Positions 19,280 through 28,638 of a stretch of 64,000 nt of DNA are shown here, piece by piece; position 1 is the stretch's first letter, and each line of letters begins with the position of its first letter. Source of the DNA: Sediminibacterium sp. (GTDB lineage: Bacteria; Bacteroidota; Bacteroidia; Chitinophagales; Chitinophagaceae); NCBI RefSeq assembly GCF_019264485.1, contig NZ_JAHVAA010000011.1, positions 434,001-498,000 of the forward strand, given 5' to 3'. Under the pieces are notes generated by a model. It was not told the DNA's origin and searched no databases. It saw only the letters and a list, made by a program, of their open reading frames with translations. The position numbers were made by a program, and so were the translations under genes.

Positions 19280-20659
19280 TTACTCTTTTACTTCGTATTG
19301 TTTTCTCTGTGGGCGACTTAACATGGCATTGGCTTCAGCATCGTTGCTGAATTTTTCTGTTTTAGGATCCCAGTATAATTTTCTTTTCAATTTCATGGCA
19401 ATATGATGAAGCAGACAGGCCGAACAGGCACGATGTGCTTCTTCAACAGGTGCAATGGTTGCTTTATTATCCCTGATGGCTTCCAGCCAGTTACCATGAT
19501 GCGCTTTACTCACTGTAAAACGAAATTCATTTTCACCAATAACAGAAGTCAGTAAGGACGGATCGCTTGCGTCTAACCTTTTTGCTCTTTCACCTGGTTT
19601 GGTTGGGTCTGTAGATGTAACCTGGTAATCGCCTCTTGAAACAAAAATCCATCCTTTTGTTCCTTCGAATTTTATGCCGTTCTGAAATTCATTGCTAACA
19701 ATCATGGTAACACCATTGGCATATTTTGCTCCGGTTTTAAATATGCCATGCACATCCCATAACCCTCCGGTAGCAAACTCTGCTTTGTCGCACCAGATTT
19801 CTACGGGGCCACTTGATTCCATTCCCATACCCCAATGAGCACTGTCAATATGATGCGCGCCCCAGCCTGTAATCATCCCCGCACCAAACTGCTCACAACG
19901 TAACCAGCCCGGACGATCATAACCACTTTGTGGATGCACCCTGTCAATTGTATAATACACTTCGGGAGTAGAAGCGAGCCATAAATCGTAATCGAGGTTC
20001 GATGGAACAGGCATTTGTTCTTTGTTGCCACCAGACGGGTCGCCGGGTAAGCCAACATACACAGTTTTCAAATCACCAATCCTGCCATTTCTTACCAGTT
20101 CTGCAGCATAACGAAATTGTTCACTGCTTCTTTGCTGGCTTCCTATCTGGAATTTTACCCCGCTTTTGCTAACTACATTGCTGATAATTCTCCCTTCCGC
20201 AATGGTAAGAGAAGCAGGCTTTTGCATATAGATATGTTTGCCTGCCCTTGCTGCTGCTGCACCAATCATGGCATGTGTGTGGTCGGGTGTGCTGATGAGA
20301 ACGGCGTCGATATCTTTATTCTGTAATAGTTCCCGGTAGTCGGTGTACATTTTTACGCCATCGTAAGGAGCGCCATTTTTTTTGCTGTAAAAATCATTAA
20401 CCAGTTTCCTGCCTTCTTCGGCACGCTTACTATCAAGATCGCAAACTGCCATGAGTTGTGCATAGTTGTGTTGCCATACACCCGGCATATCATGAATCCT
20501 CGATATTCGTCCTGCCCCAATAGCAGCAACATTGATACGGTTACTGGGCGCATTTTTTCCAAACACGCTAACAGGTACAATAGACGGGAATGCCAGCAAA
20601 GCAGAAGCCTTCAGTGAATTACTGAGAAATGCCCTGCGCGATTGCTTTCTTTTTTTCAT
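19280..20659 (-). CDS. Gfo/Idh/MocA-family oxidoreductase with Tat signal
   Basis: 459 residues. The N-terminus KKRKQSRRAFLSNS carries a twin-arginine (SRRAFL) signal, so the protein is folded with its cofactor before export. The Rossmann domain starts with INVAAIGAGRISRIHDMP, and the catalytic lysine region is YMQKPASL (in place of the more common EKP). HHIDSAHWGMGMESSGPVEI is a family landmark in the second domain. Members oxidise or reduce sugar hydroxyls with tightly bound NAD(P). Tat-exported members in Bacteroidota glycan loci have been tied to making 3-keto sugars, so a periplasmic oxidation of a xylan-derived sugar is possible. The upstream gap of 150 bases is the widest within the operon and could hold an internal promoter. 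Confidence 0.85.
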   Translation of the reverse strand: MKKRKQSRRAFLSNSLKASALLAFPSIVPVSVFGKNAPSNRINVAAIGAGRISRIHDMPGVWQHNYAQLMAVCDLDSKRAEEGRKLVNDFYSKKNGAPYDGVKMYTDYRELLQNKDIDAVLISTPDHTHAMIGAAAARAGKHIYMQKPASLTIAEGRIISNVVSKSGVKFQIGSQQRSSEQFRYAAELVRNGRIGDLKTVYVGLPGDPSGGNKEQMPVPSNLDYDLWLASTPEVYYTIDRVHPQSGYDRPGWLRCEQFGAGMITGWGAHHIDSAHWGMGMESSGPVEIWCDKAEFATGGLWDVHGIFKTGAKYANGVTMIVSNEFQNGIKFEGTKGWIFVSRGDYQVTSTDPTKPGERAKRLDASDPSLLTSVIGENEFRFTVSKAHHGNWLEAIRDNKATIAPVEEAHRACSACLLHHIAMKLKRKLYWDPKTEKFSNDAEANAMLSRPQRKQYEVKE

Positions 20660-20809
20660 CTTGAGTTGATTTATGTGATGAATATGATCAACAAAGCCAC
20701 AATAGGTTTTCTATTGTTACATACTTAATTGCAACACAAATCCATTTGAGTGTATTGATATTATTAAGATCATACACTCAGCGTCAACTTCATTTCCGAT
20801 GCAGCATCC

Positions 20810-21793
20810 TTATTTTACTTCAGCCACAAAAGCCTGCCAGGCTTTCTCTGCTTTCGCCGCATCTGTTTTGCCATTAAAAACCACCAGCCTGTATTTCAGT
20901 GTATAAGTTTTGCCTGACTCTAATAACCAGTCTTTATCTTTTGTAGGTGCAAAATTTACAAATACATCACCGCGACCGCCATTTGCTTTTTTGTCCCATA
21001 TGCGTAATGGTTCTGGGTGGTTGTAGTTGGAAGGATGCGATAGCATTACTATCCCGCCTTCCTCATTACCAGGTAGCGATCCATAAGTAATAATCCATTT
21101 AGCTTTTGAATTGTCTGTAGCATCTCTTGTTTTTCCTTCGGAAGTAAGCATTTCTGAATTGTCTTTATTCCAATACTCAGTGGCGCGCCAACCAAGACCC
21201 GCATACCTGTAAGCAACAATCAGTAAGGGGCTTTCAGAAGCACAACGCATTTCAGAACTGATATCGACGATATAAGAATTTTCTTTTTCATTGAATGAAT
21301 GCACTTTAACCGTCTGCCATTCGTTTAGTGCCACTTTTTCAGTCCCATTCTTTTTGAAAACCACATGTTCATGCAGTGCCGTGTATTCAGCTAAACCTGC
21401 GGTACTTTTTTGTGAAGTGAATTTTGCAAAACGAACAGTTCCCTGTCTTCCTTTGATGTTCCAGAAATCAATGGTGTCTTTTTCAAATACCGTATGCGTC
21501 CATGGATTCCATATGCCATAATGATGATAATGATCAGGAGGCTGAATCCTTGTCAGCGTTTGTCCTTTTGGTGTATTCAGTGGATGAATAAAACCACTTC
21601 GTTTATAATTTGTATCCTGCCCTGCAGGCGGATACATTGTTTTAAACTGGTAGGAGAGTAATGTCTGCTGATTGTAACGGATATGTAATGCATCGGTAAG
21701 TTCTATGTTGAACTTTTGCTGACCCGAACAGGTAGCGGGTACAAAAAAAGAAAGAACAGTACCCGTAATAATGATGGTGAGGATACGTTTCAT
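20810..21793 (-). CDS. DUF6807-family (PmoA-like) exported protein
   Basis: 327 residues with a signal peptide (about 1-24, ending ATCSGQQ). The sequence fits the DUF6807 family, sometimes annotated as methane oxygenase PmoA, a name inherited by transfer and not supported by function. Landmarks are SGFIHPLNTPKGQTLTRIQ, the His-rich PPDHYHHYGIWNPW (conserved histidines that may bind metal or substrate) and SHPSNYNHPEPLRIW. The gene is 26 bases after GH3 and upstream of the Gfo/Idh/MocA pair, an association often seen in Bacteroidota and Planctomycetes glycan loci. The reaction is unknown. Confidence 0.8.
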   Translation of the reverse strand: MKRILTIIITGTVLSFFVPATCSGQQKFNIELTDALHIRYNQQTLLSYQFKTMYPPAGQDTNYKRSGFIHPLNTPKGQTLTRIQPPDHYHHYGIWNPWTHTVFEKDTIDFWNIKGRQGTVRFAKFTSQKSTAGLAEYTALHEHVVFKKNGTEKVALNEWQTVKVHSFNEKENSYIVDISSEMRCASESPLLIVAYRYAGLGWRATEYWNKDNSEMLTSEGKTRDATDNSKAKWIITYGSLPGNEEGGIVMLSHPSNYNHPEPLRIWDKKANGGRGDVFVNFAPTKDKDWLLESGKTYTLKYRLVVFNGKTDAAKAEKAWQAFVAEVK

Positions 21794-21819
21794 AAGATTG
21801 TTTTTGGTATGAACTACAG

Positions 21820-24438
21820 TTATAAAATTTGTATGGTACTATTTACCACATTACTGGTTGACTTTGTCTTTACATCTGGCTGACCACCACCGATACTGAT
21901 CTTCACTTTTCCTTTTGGCTGATAACTTTTACCGGTTGTTTCGTTTACCAGTGCAAGGTCTTCAGGTCTTACGGTAAAACTGATTGTCTTGCTTTCACCT
22001 GCTTTCAGCATAACGCGCTGGAAACCTTTCAACGCACGTACAGGTAATTTTCCTTTGGTTTGCTGGTGAGCCACATAAAGCTGAACAACTTCCTCTCCAT
22101 CTCTTGTGCCTGTATTCTTAACCTGCACACTTAGTTTAATGGTTTTATTTGCCATAACAGTGTTAGGTAATTTTAAACCATCATAATTAAAAGTGGTATA
22201 ACTTAATCCATAACCAAAAGGATAGAGCGCTTCTCCACGGAAATAGCGATACGTTCTTCCTTCCATAGAATAATCTGTAAAACCAGGAAGATCGCTGTCT
22301 TTCTCATAAAAAGTAACAGGTAAACGACCGGCAGGATTATAATCACCGAACAGCACATCAGCAATGGCAGTACCGGCACTTTGTCCGCCATACCATGCAT
22401 TTACAATTGCAGGTATATTGTTGCTCTCCCATGGAGTAGCAATGGCGCTGCCTGTCATCATTACAAAAACTATGGGCTTGCCCGTTGACTGTAATGCTTT
22501 TAGTAAAGCTGTTTGTACAGCAGGTAACTGTATCGTGGTACGATCGCCCCCATTAAAGCCAGGATAATCAACACGCATTTCTTCTCCCTCGAGTTGAGGT
22601 GAAATACCGCCTGCAAATACGATGGCATCTACGTTAGACAATCGTTTAGCCAGTAGGTTGAAATCGGTTTTCTCAAAATTACCGGTACGTAACCTCACGT
22701 TTGCTTTACCATCGCCCTGCCAGTATTCAAGAACAATATTGTATACAGAATCTTTTTTTGTTTTAAGGCGATAGGTGCGCGCACCCCAGCGATTACGCTG
22801 CCATGCATTGATGACTTCCCTGTTATTAATGGTAAAACGATAACCATCATCTGCTTCTACCTCTAAACTTATTTCACCGTCTTTTGAAGCCGTAAACGCA
22901 GTACTGTACCTTGCCGAGAAATTATTGGCTCTGATACCATCAGTAACGGCTTCTCCTTCCTGCCAGAAATGGTCAATCGTTTTTTCATTTTTTGTCACAA
23001 TAGGAGAACCGCTGAGTTCACGGTTATTGAAATATTCCGCTTTAAAACCCTGCTGACCCTCCCAGGTAAATTGAGTTGACTGATCATTGTACACAAGAAG
23101 TGTATCAGTCGTGAAGTTGATGGCTTTTTCATAGATCACTTCAACATCAGTACCCAATTTGTCTTTAATGCCCTGTAATAAGGTTACCACTTTGGATGGT
23201 ACACCATTGTAGTTGCCAAGAACAGCAATGCCATTGTCTGCATTCGGGCCAACTACTGCAATTCTTTTGATTTTTTTAGATAGTGGTAAAGTATTTTGTT
23301 CATTTCTCAACAATACAATCGACTGTTGCGCCATTTTCAAAGCATGTGCTTTATGGGCCGGTGCTTCCAGTGCCGATGCAGGTGTTTGTGCATAAGGAAC
23401 AATGGAAGGAGGATCGAACATGCCCAACTTGAACCTTGTGGTAAACAATCGCTTTAAAGAAATATCCAGTTGCGATTCTTTGATGAGTCCTTGTTTAACC
23501 GCATCTATCAATGTTTTATACACTGTTTGTCCGCATTCAAGATCTGTACCATGTAATACAGCGTCTACTGCAGACTCAGTAGCATTTTTATGTGTTTTGT
23601 GGTATTTGAAAAAATCGTCAATAGCCCAACAGTCGCTGGTAACATAGCCTGTAAACTTCCATTGTTTGCGAAGTATATCATTCATTAAAAGATCATTACC
23701 GCAGCAGGGTTGTGTGTTTACCGCATTATAAGCACACATAACACCTTCAACATTTGCTTTTGTAATCAGTTCTTTAAAAGCAGGCAGGTAAGTATCCCAT
23801 AAATCGTAAACAGTGGGATTGAAATTATCCGAATGACGGGATGGCTCGGGGCCACTATGTACCGCAAAATGTTTGGCACAGGCGGCAGCTTTTAAATATT
23901 TAGGATCATCACCCTGTAAACCTCTTACAAATGCAGCGCCGAGATAAGTAGTAAGAAATGGGTCTTCTCCATAGGTCTCCTGTCCACGACCCCAACGGGG
24001 GTCACGGAAAATATTGATATTAGGTGTCCAGTAAGTAAGGCCCAGGTAGCGTTCATTGGTTTTATTTTCCTGGATAGCTTTATTGTGTACCGCTCTTCCT
24101 TCAATCGCAGAAAAGTCTGCCATTTGTTTGAGCGAATTGGTATCCCATGTTGCAGCCATAGCAATGGCCTGTGGATAGGAAGTAACACGATAAGGTGTTC
24201 TTGCTACACCATGTAGCACTTCGTTCCACCAGTCATAAGCCGGAATGCCTAAACGAGGTATGGCAGGAGTTGCATTCAGCATCTGTGCCACTTTTTCTTC
24301 AAGAGTTAAACGTTTCACCACATCATTCACCCTTTGCTCCATGGGTAACCGGTGGTTCCACATGGGCAGCGATTGATAGTCCTGTGTAAAACCGTTAATG
24401 CTGGTCAGGATAAAGGCAATGGCAACAATCTTTTTCAT
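21820..24438 (-). CDS. GH3 beta-xylosidase with inserted PA14 domain
   Basis: 872 residues with a signal peptide (about 1-18). The first barrel contains LTYWTPNINIFRDPRWGRGQETYGEDP and AACAKHFAVHSGPE. The nucleophile is Asp269 in GYVTSDCWAI; Cys-Trp after it is typical of the plant/fungal-like xylosidase branch of GH3. The second alpha/beta domain is interrupted by a PA14 carbohydrate-binding insert (about 455-585, with AEYFNNREL and EVEADDGYRF). A fibronectin III-like domain closes the protein (about 770-860). Beta-1,4-xylosidase is the best call; glucosidase is less likely in this operon. Spacing is 15 bases from GH43 and 26 to the DUF6807 gene. Confidence 0.92.
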   Translation of the reverse strand: MKKIVAIAFILTSINGFTQDYQSLPMWNHRLPMEQRVNDVVKRLTLEEKVAQMLNATPAIPRLGIPAYDWWNEVLHGVARTPYRVTSYPQAIAMAATWDTNSLKQMADFSAIEGRAVHNKAIQENKTNERYLGLTYWTPNINIFRDPRWGRGQETYGEDPFLTTYLGAAFVRGLQGDDPKYLKAAACAKHFAVHSGPEPSRHSDNFNPTVYDLWDTYLPAFKELITKANVEGVMCAYNAVNTQPCCGNDLLMNDILRKQWKFTGYVTSDCWAIDDFFKYHKTHKNATESAVDAVLHGTDLECGQTVYKTLIDAVKQGLIKESQLDISLKRLFTTRFKLGMFDPPSIVPYAQTPASALEAPAHKAHALKMAQQSIVLLRNEQNTLPLSKKIKRIAVVGPNADNGIAVLGNYNGVPSKVVTLLQGIKDKLGTDVEVIYEKAINFTTDTLLVYNDQSTQFTWEGQQGFKAEYFNNRELSGSPIVTKNEKTIDHFWQEGEAVTDGIRANNFSARYSTAFTASKDGEISLEVEADDGYRFTINNREVINAWQRNRWGARTYRLKTKKDSVYNIVLEYWQGDGKANVRLRTGNFEKTDFNLLAKRLSNVDAIVFAGGISPQLEGEEMRVDYPGFNGGDRTTIQLPAVQTALLKALQSTGKPIVFVMMTGSAIATPWESNNIPAIVNAWYGGQSAGTAIADVLFGDYNPAGRLPVTFYEKDSDLPGFTDYSMEGRTYRYFRGEALYPFGYGLSYTTFNYDGLKLPNTVMANKTIKLSVQVKNTGTRDGEEVVQLYVAHQQTKGKLPVRALKGFQRVMLKAGESKTISFTVRPEDLALVNETTGKSYQPKGKVKISIGGGQPDVKTKSTSNVVNSTIQIL

Positions 24439-24453
24439 AAACAGTTTATTGAA

Positions 24454-26103
24454 TTATTGTTTATACACGTCGTCGTTGTTTTTTATTTCAAACCAGTTGT
24501 ATAATGCTTTATTATCAGTTGGTTTTCCATTTGATGTAGCATACATGGCATACACACATCCTACAAAACCTCCGGCAGATTTAGTGCTCAGGTAACGCGC
24601 ATCTATACCATCTGCCAGTAAAATCCATTTGTCTTTTTGTGTAGCGAAATAGAAAGCATACGCATCTGTTCTGGCTTCTATTTTAAAATAAACCTCGTTA
24701 CCTGTATTGCTGTTGAGAATTTCAGATTTCACAAGGGTATCAGCTTTGAATAGTTCTACTACTTCCTTACCGTCTTTTACAGATTTACACAGATAATAAC
24801 TGATTTTCTCATTTTGAAATAATAGTAATCCAGCCTTTTCATTTGCTGCTTTTGCAGTGAAGTTTAGTGCTGTAGAAGCATATCCTTTTAAATGTGGTTG
24901 ATGGAAGGCTAAGAATGATGGATTGCCTTTTCCCGAACAGGTTTCAGGCTGCAACTGCATTGATAGTGAACCCGGTTTTTCTGTAAGACTGTACCATTGA
25001 TTTCGAACAGTTCTCAAAAACTGGTAACGGATATTTAAGGAGGATTGACTGAATTCATCTTTGAAATGATAGTTTCCATTAAAGGGCTCCCGTTTTATAT
25101 CGGCTTTGGCATTGATAGGATAACTGTATTTTACTTCATCACCACCCAAATCAAATTCAGGCCAGCCATCTTTCCATACAACAGGTGCCATAAAAGTTTC
25201 GCGACCAGTATTGTAATAATCATCTTCATAAGCGCGACAGGCCAGAAATACGCCCCACCATTTACCGTCTTTCCCTTCTACAAAATCTGCATGACCTGCT
25301 GTGGTAACAGGGTATTTTCTTTTAGGATCAAGCTGTCTTTGTGTAAGAATCGGGTTCTTTTCATAAGAAACAAACGGCCCTTCAGGCGATTTACTTCTGA
25401 AAACCACTTCAGAATGATCATAACCGGTTCCTCCTTCAGCGCAAATGAGGTAGTACCAGCCATCTTTTTTGATAAAATGCGGGGCTTCAATCCATACCGG
25501 TTTTTTGGCCATATCTGTACCGCCATTGATGAGTAGTTTTTCTTCACCAATCACTTTTAAGTTTACAGGATCAAATTCAAACATGCGTATGGTACGATGG
25601 CCATTGTGCAGGGAAATATTATTGGGTGGAATACTGTTAAAAAGAATATAGGCTTTACCATTGTCATCAAAGAACAAAGAAGGATCAATGCCATTCACCT
25701 GCGGTAGTTTTACCGGGTTACTCCAGGGGCCTTTTGGATCTTTGGCGGTAATAACGAAATTACCCAGCTTGCTTACTTCGGTACATACAATATAAAATGT
25801 GCCATTGTGATAAGAAATAGCTGGTGCGAATAAACCTCTTGATACACCAGCACCATCCAGGTTCAACTGTTCAGGACGATTCATCGCATAACCAATCTGT
25901 TTCCAGTTCAACAAATCTTTGCTATGAAAGAGTGGTAAACCCGGGTAATAGGCAAATGAAGAGTTGACAATATAATAATCATCGCCTGCTCTGCAGATGC
26001 TTGGGTCAGGATAATAACCTGCGAGTATGGGATTCTGAAAAGATTGTGCACTACCTGTAGCCATTACAGTATAGAGTAGTATAGCAGACAATAATTTCCT
26101 CAT
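24454..26103 (-). CDS. GH43 beta-xylosidase/arabinofuranosidase with C-terminal sandwich domain, exported
   Basis: 549 residues with signal peptide ATGSAQ at about residue 20. The five-bladed propeller has the three GH43 acidic residues: Asp33 (GYYPDPS), Asp140 (NGIDPSLF) and Glu206 (VWIEAPH). A beta-sandwich of the GH43 C-terminal type (about 330-549) follows, as in subfamilies 10-12. It inverts the anomeric centre and probably releases xylose or arabinose from oligosaccharides in the periplasm. The ATG at 26103 is used rather than a TTG six bases upstream. The gene follows the cytoplasmic GH43 by 20 bases. Confidence 0.92.
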   Translation of the reverse strand: MRKLLSAILLYTVMATGSAQSFQNPILAGYYPDPSICRAGDDYYIVNSSFAYYPGLPLFHSKDLLNWKQIGYAMNRPEQLNLDGAGVSRGLFAPAISYHNGTFYIVCTEVSKLGNFVITAKDPKGPWSNPVKLPQVNGIDPSLFFDDNGKAYILFNSIPPNNISLHNGHRTIRMFEFDPVNLKVIGEEKLLINGGTDMAKKPVWIEAPHFIKKDGWYYLICAEGGTGYDHSEVVFRSKSPEGPFVSYEKNPILTQRQLDPKRKYPVTTAGHADFVEGKDGKWWGVFLACRAYEDDYYNTGRETFMAPVVWKDGWPEFDLGGDEVKYSYPINAKADIKREPFNGNYHFKDEFSQSSLNIRYQFLRTVRNQWYSLTEKPGSLSMQLQPETCSGKGNPSFLAFHQPHLKGYASTALNFTAKAANEKAGLLLFQNEKISYYLCKSVKDGKEVVELFKADTLVKSEILNSNTGNEVYFKIEARTDAYAFYFATQKDKWILLADGIDARYLSTKSAGGFVGCVYAMYATSNGKPTDNKALYNWFEIKNNDDVYKQ

Positions 26104-26123
26104 GATCAACGAATGTTTTACTG

Positions 26124-27158
26124 TTATGGTTTGTATGGTTGAATGGTTTGTATAAGACCATTCTCGTCATGTATCAGCTCGGTTACTTTTACACTTCTCA
26201 GGTGTGTAATACCTTTACTTAAACTACTGTCGTGATAAAACAGGTACCACCTGCCTTCAAATTCACAAATGGAATGGTGTGATGTCCAGCCGACTACCGG
26301 TTCTAAAATTCGTCCACCGTATGTAAAAGGACCATATGGGTTATCGCCGATAGCATAACAGAGAAAATGGGTATCACCGGTAGAGTAAGAAAAATAATAT
26401 TTGCCTTTATACTTGTGCATCCAGCTTGCTTCAAAAAAACGTCTGTCGGTATCACCAGCCAAAAGCGGATGGCCATGTTCATCATTGATGATAATATCTT
26501 TAGGTGTTTCGTCAAATGAAAGCAAGTCATCTGTCAAACGTGCAATTTTTGCAGAAAGAGCTGGTTCTCCTGTTTCCGGCAGATGTGCGAGTGGTCCCTC
26601 GCCTTCAGCTTTAAATGAGCCTGTTCTCCATCTTTGTAACTGACCTCCCCAAATACCACCGAAATACATATAGTAAGAGCCATCATCATCTTTGAAAACG
26701 GCGGGGTCAATAGAAAAGCTTTCCGGAATAGGCAAAGGCTGAGGAATAAAAGGCCCGGTAGGAGAATCACTTGTTGCTACACCAATTCTGAATATTCCCT
26801 CAAGATCTTTTGCAGGAAAGAATAAATAATAAACACCGTTCTTTTCAGTGGCATCAGGTGCCCACATTTGTTTTGATGCCCAGGGAACATCTTTAACATG
26901 AAGTGCCGGGCCATGATCAATAGCTGCCGAACTGGGCGTATCCATAGAGAGTACATGGTAATCTTCCATGGCAAAATGACTACCCAGGTCATCAAATGGG
27001 GTGTCGTTTTCTATATCATGTGAAGGGTAAATATAGATTCGTCCATTGAAAACATGTGCAGATGGATCGGCAGTATAAATATGTTTCACCAGGGGCTGTG
27101 AAATAGCCCGTTGGTTCAGTTCCTCAAAGTTAATATGGTCAATAGCATCTTCAGGCAT
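26124..27158 (-). CDS. GH43 subfamily 1-like beta-xylosidase, cytoplasmic
   Basis: 344 residues and no signal peptide, unlike the other glycosidases of the locus, so it should act on imported xylo-oligosaccharides. The catalytic acids are in YTADPSAHV (general base), FSIDPAVF (pKa modulator) and FFEASWMHKY (general acid). The single-domain propeller and the NDTPFDDLGSHFAMEDYHV segment match GH43_1 exo-enzymes of Bacteroidota. It lies 11 bases after the transporter gene, which fits uptake followed by intracellular hydrolysis. Confidence 0.92.
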   Translation of the reverse strand: MPEDAIDHINFEELNQRAISQPLVKHIYTADPSAHVFNGRIYIYPSHDIENDTPFDDLGSHFAMEDYHVLSMDTPSSAAIDHGPALHVKDVPWASKQMWAPDATEKNGVYYLFFPAKDLEGIFRIGVATSDSPTGPFIPQPLPIPESFSIDPAVFKDDDGSYYMYFGGIWGGQLQRWRTGSFKAEGEGPLAHLPETGEPALSAKIARLTDDLLSFDETPKDIIINDEHGHPLLAGDTDRRFFEASWMHKYKGKYYFSYSTGDTHFLCYAIGDNPYGPFTYGGRILEPVVGWTSHHSICEFEGRWYLFYHDSSLSKGITHLRSVKVTELIHDENGLIQTIQPYKP

Positions 27159-27169
27159 ACTAAATATGT

Positions 27170-28612
27170 TTATGCGTTACGTCGTTCTTTTAAATCTGTT
27201 TCAATTCGTGTTTCCATTGTTTTGTTGATTTCATAAAAAAACAACAGCCCTGCACCAACCAGAAAAGGGATGGCGGGAAATACACTTACGAGTAATTTGG
27301 TGCCATTAATGGCTGATGCTGTTTGTACGGCATCGCTGTTGGGTACATAATCGAATAAATTGAGTATGGCAGTTAATAAGGCACTGCCAATACTTAAGCC
27401 TGCTTTTAAACCCACCATCATTGCAGAAAAAATAATAGCAGTGGCACGCCTGTTGTTTTTCCATTCACTGTAATCTGCCACATCTGCAATCATGGCCCAC
27501 AATAATGGAATGGTAATACCATAAAAAAAGCCATGTAGTATTTGTGATATAAACATGAGTGCTACTGAAGTGGGAGGGAAGAAAATAAATGCGAGGATAA
27601 AAATTGTAGATATGAACAGCGTTATGCCAAATACATCTCTTTTACCATATTTATCGGCATAGCGTTTCGATAAGGTAATACCCACAATCATAAAAATAAT
27701 ACCACCCGCATTGAACAAGCCAAATCCTGCTGACACAGGATCTTCACCAAAAAAATTCATGCCAAGACCAGATAAGAAACCGGTTATTGGTGCTACAAAA
27801 GCTGTCAAGCTTTCTTTGTCTACATAATTTTTGAAATAATAAACATAGGAGCCACCTTTCATTGCCAGCGTAATAAATACCAGTGTGGTAAGTGTAAGCA
27901 TGATCACCCAAGGCCTGTTCCGGAACAGATCGCCCAGGTCTTCTTTCAGGCTCGACTTTTGTTCGGGCTTGGGTACAATGCGTTCCTTCGTGCTTAAGAA
28001 GGTAATAATGAGCATTATGGTACCAATAATCGATAACCAGGTCATCACGGTTTCAATACCGGCTGCTTTATTTCCATTACCCACTGTTTCAATAATGGGA
28101 AGCATGAATACCTGAACAAAGAATTGTGCAAACATGACAGCCACAAAACGATAGGCCGACATGCTGTTGCGTTCTTTCATATCGCCAATGATCACACCAC
28201 TTAAAGCTGAATAAGGGAGGTTATTGGCCGCATAGAACAGCAACAAAAGTGTATATGTAATAACAGCATAAATAACTTTTCCCTTATAAGAGAAATCGGG
28301 GGTGCTGAAAGCCAGTAAAGCGATGGCTCCAAGCGGTACTGCTGTCCATAGTATCCATGGTCTGAACTTGCCCCATCTCGACACCGTTCTGTCTGCAATG
28401 GCTCCAATGATAGGGTTAAAAGCAAATGCCGCTACGAGTCCAACAGTAAGCATAAGGGCAGATGCATGACTCGTTTCAAGTCCATATATATCTGTATAGA
28501 AATAGGCGAGATAGGTCATCAGTGTCTGAAACACCAGATTCGCGGCAAGATCGCCTAAACTATAACCTACTTTTTCAAGTACTGATAATTTGGTTGTGGC
28601 TGATTGATTCAT
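27170..28612 (-). CDS. GPH-family (MFS) sugar:cation symporter
   Basis: 480 residues, about 12 hydrophobic segments. The start KVGYSLGDLAANLVFQTLMTYLAYFYTDI and the GVVIGDMKERNSM-like loop (here GVIIGDMKERNSMSAYR) are hallmarks of the glycoside-pentoside-hexuronide:cation symporters (MelB/XylP/UidB type). It probably carries xylose, xylo-oligosaccharides or glucuronides across the inner membrane. The neighbouring cytoplasmic GH43 points to xylo-oligosaccharides. It is 26 bases after GH10. Confidence 0.9.
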   Translation of the reverse strand: MNQSATTKLSVLEKVGYSLGDLAANLVFQTLMTYLAYFYTDIYGLETSHASALMLTVGLVAAFAFNPIIGAIADRTVSRWGKFRPWILWTAVPLGAIALLAFSTPDFSYKGKVIYAVITYTLLLLFYAANNLPYSALSGVIIGDMKERNSMSAYRFVAVMFAQFFVQVFMLPIIETVGNGNKAAGIETVMTWLSIIGTIMLIITFLSTKERIVPKPEQKSSLKEDLGDLFRNRPWVIMLTLTTLVFITLAMKGGSYVYYFKNYVDKESLTAFVAPITGFLSGLGMNFFGEDPVSAGFGLFNAGGIIFMIVGITLSKRYADKYGKRDVFGITLFISTIFILAFIFFPPTSVALMFISQILHGFFYGITIPLLWAMIADVADYSEWKNNRRATAIIFSAMMVGLKAGLSIGSALLTAILNLFDYVPNSDAVQTASAINGTKLLVSVFPAIPFLVGAGLLFFYEINKTMETRIETDLKERRNA

Positions 28613-28638
28613 ATGGCTTGTTTAAAAGGATAAAATCC

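Noticed and set aside
20810-21793. Methane oxygenase (PmoA) function for the DUF6807 gene
   Set aside because: The name is propagated annotation; the protein is a soluble exported protein unlike the membrane subunit of methane monooxygenase.
25045-25536. 163-codon plus-strand frame
   Set aside because: Antisense to GH43 with its catalytic residues intact.
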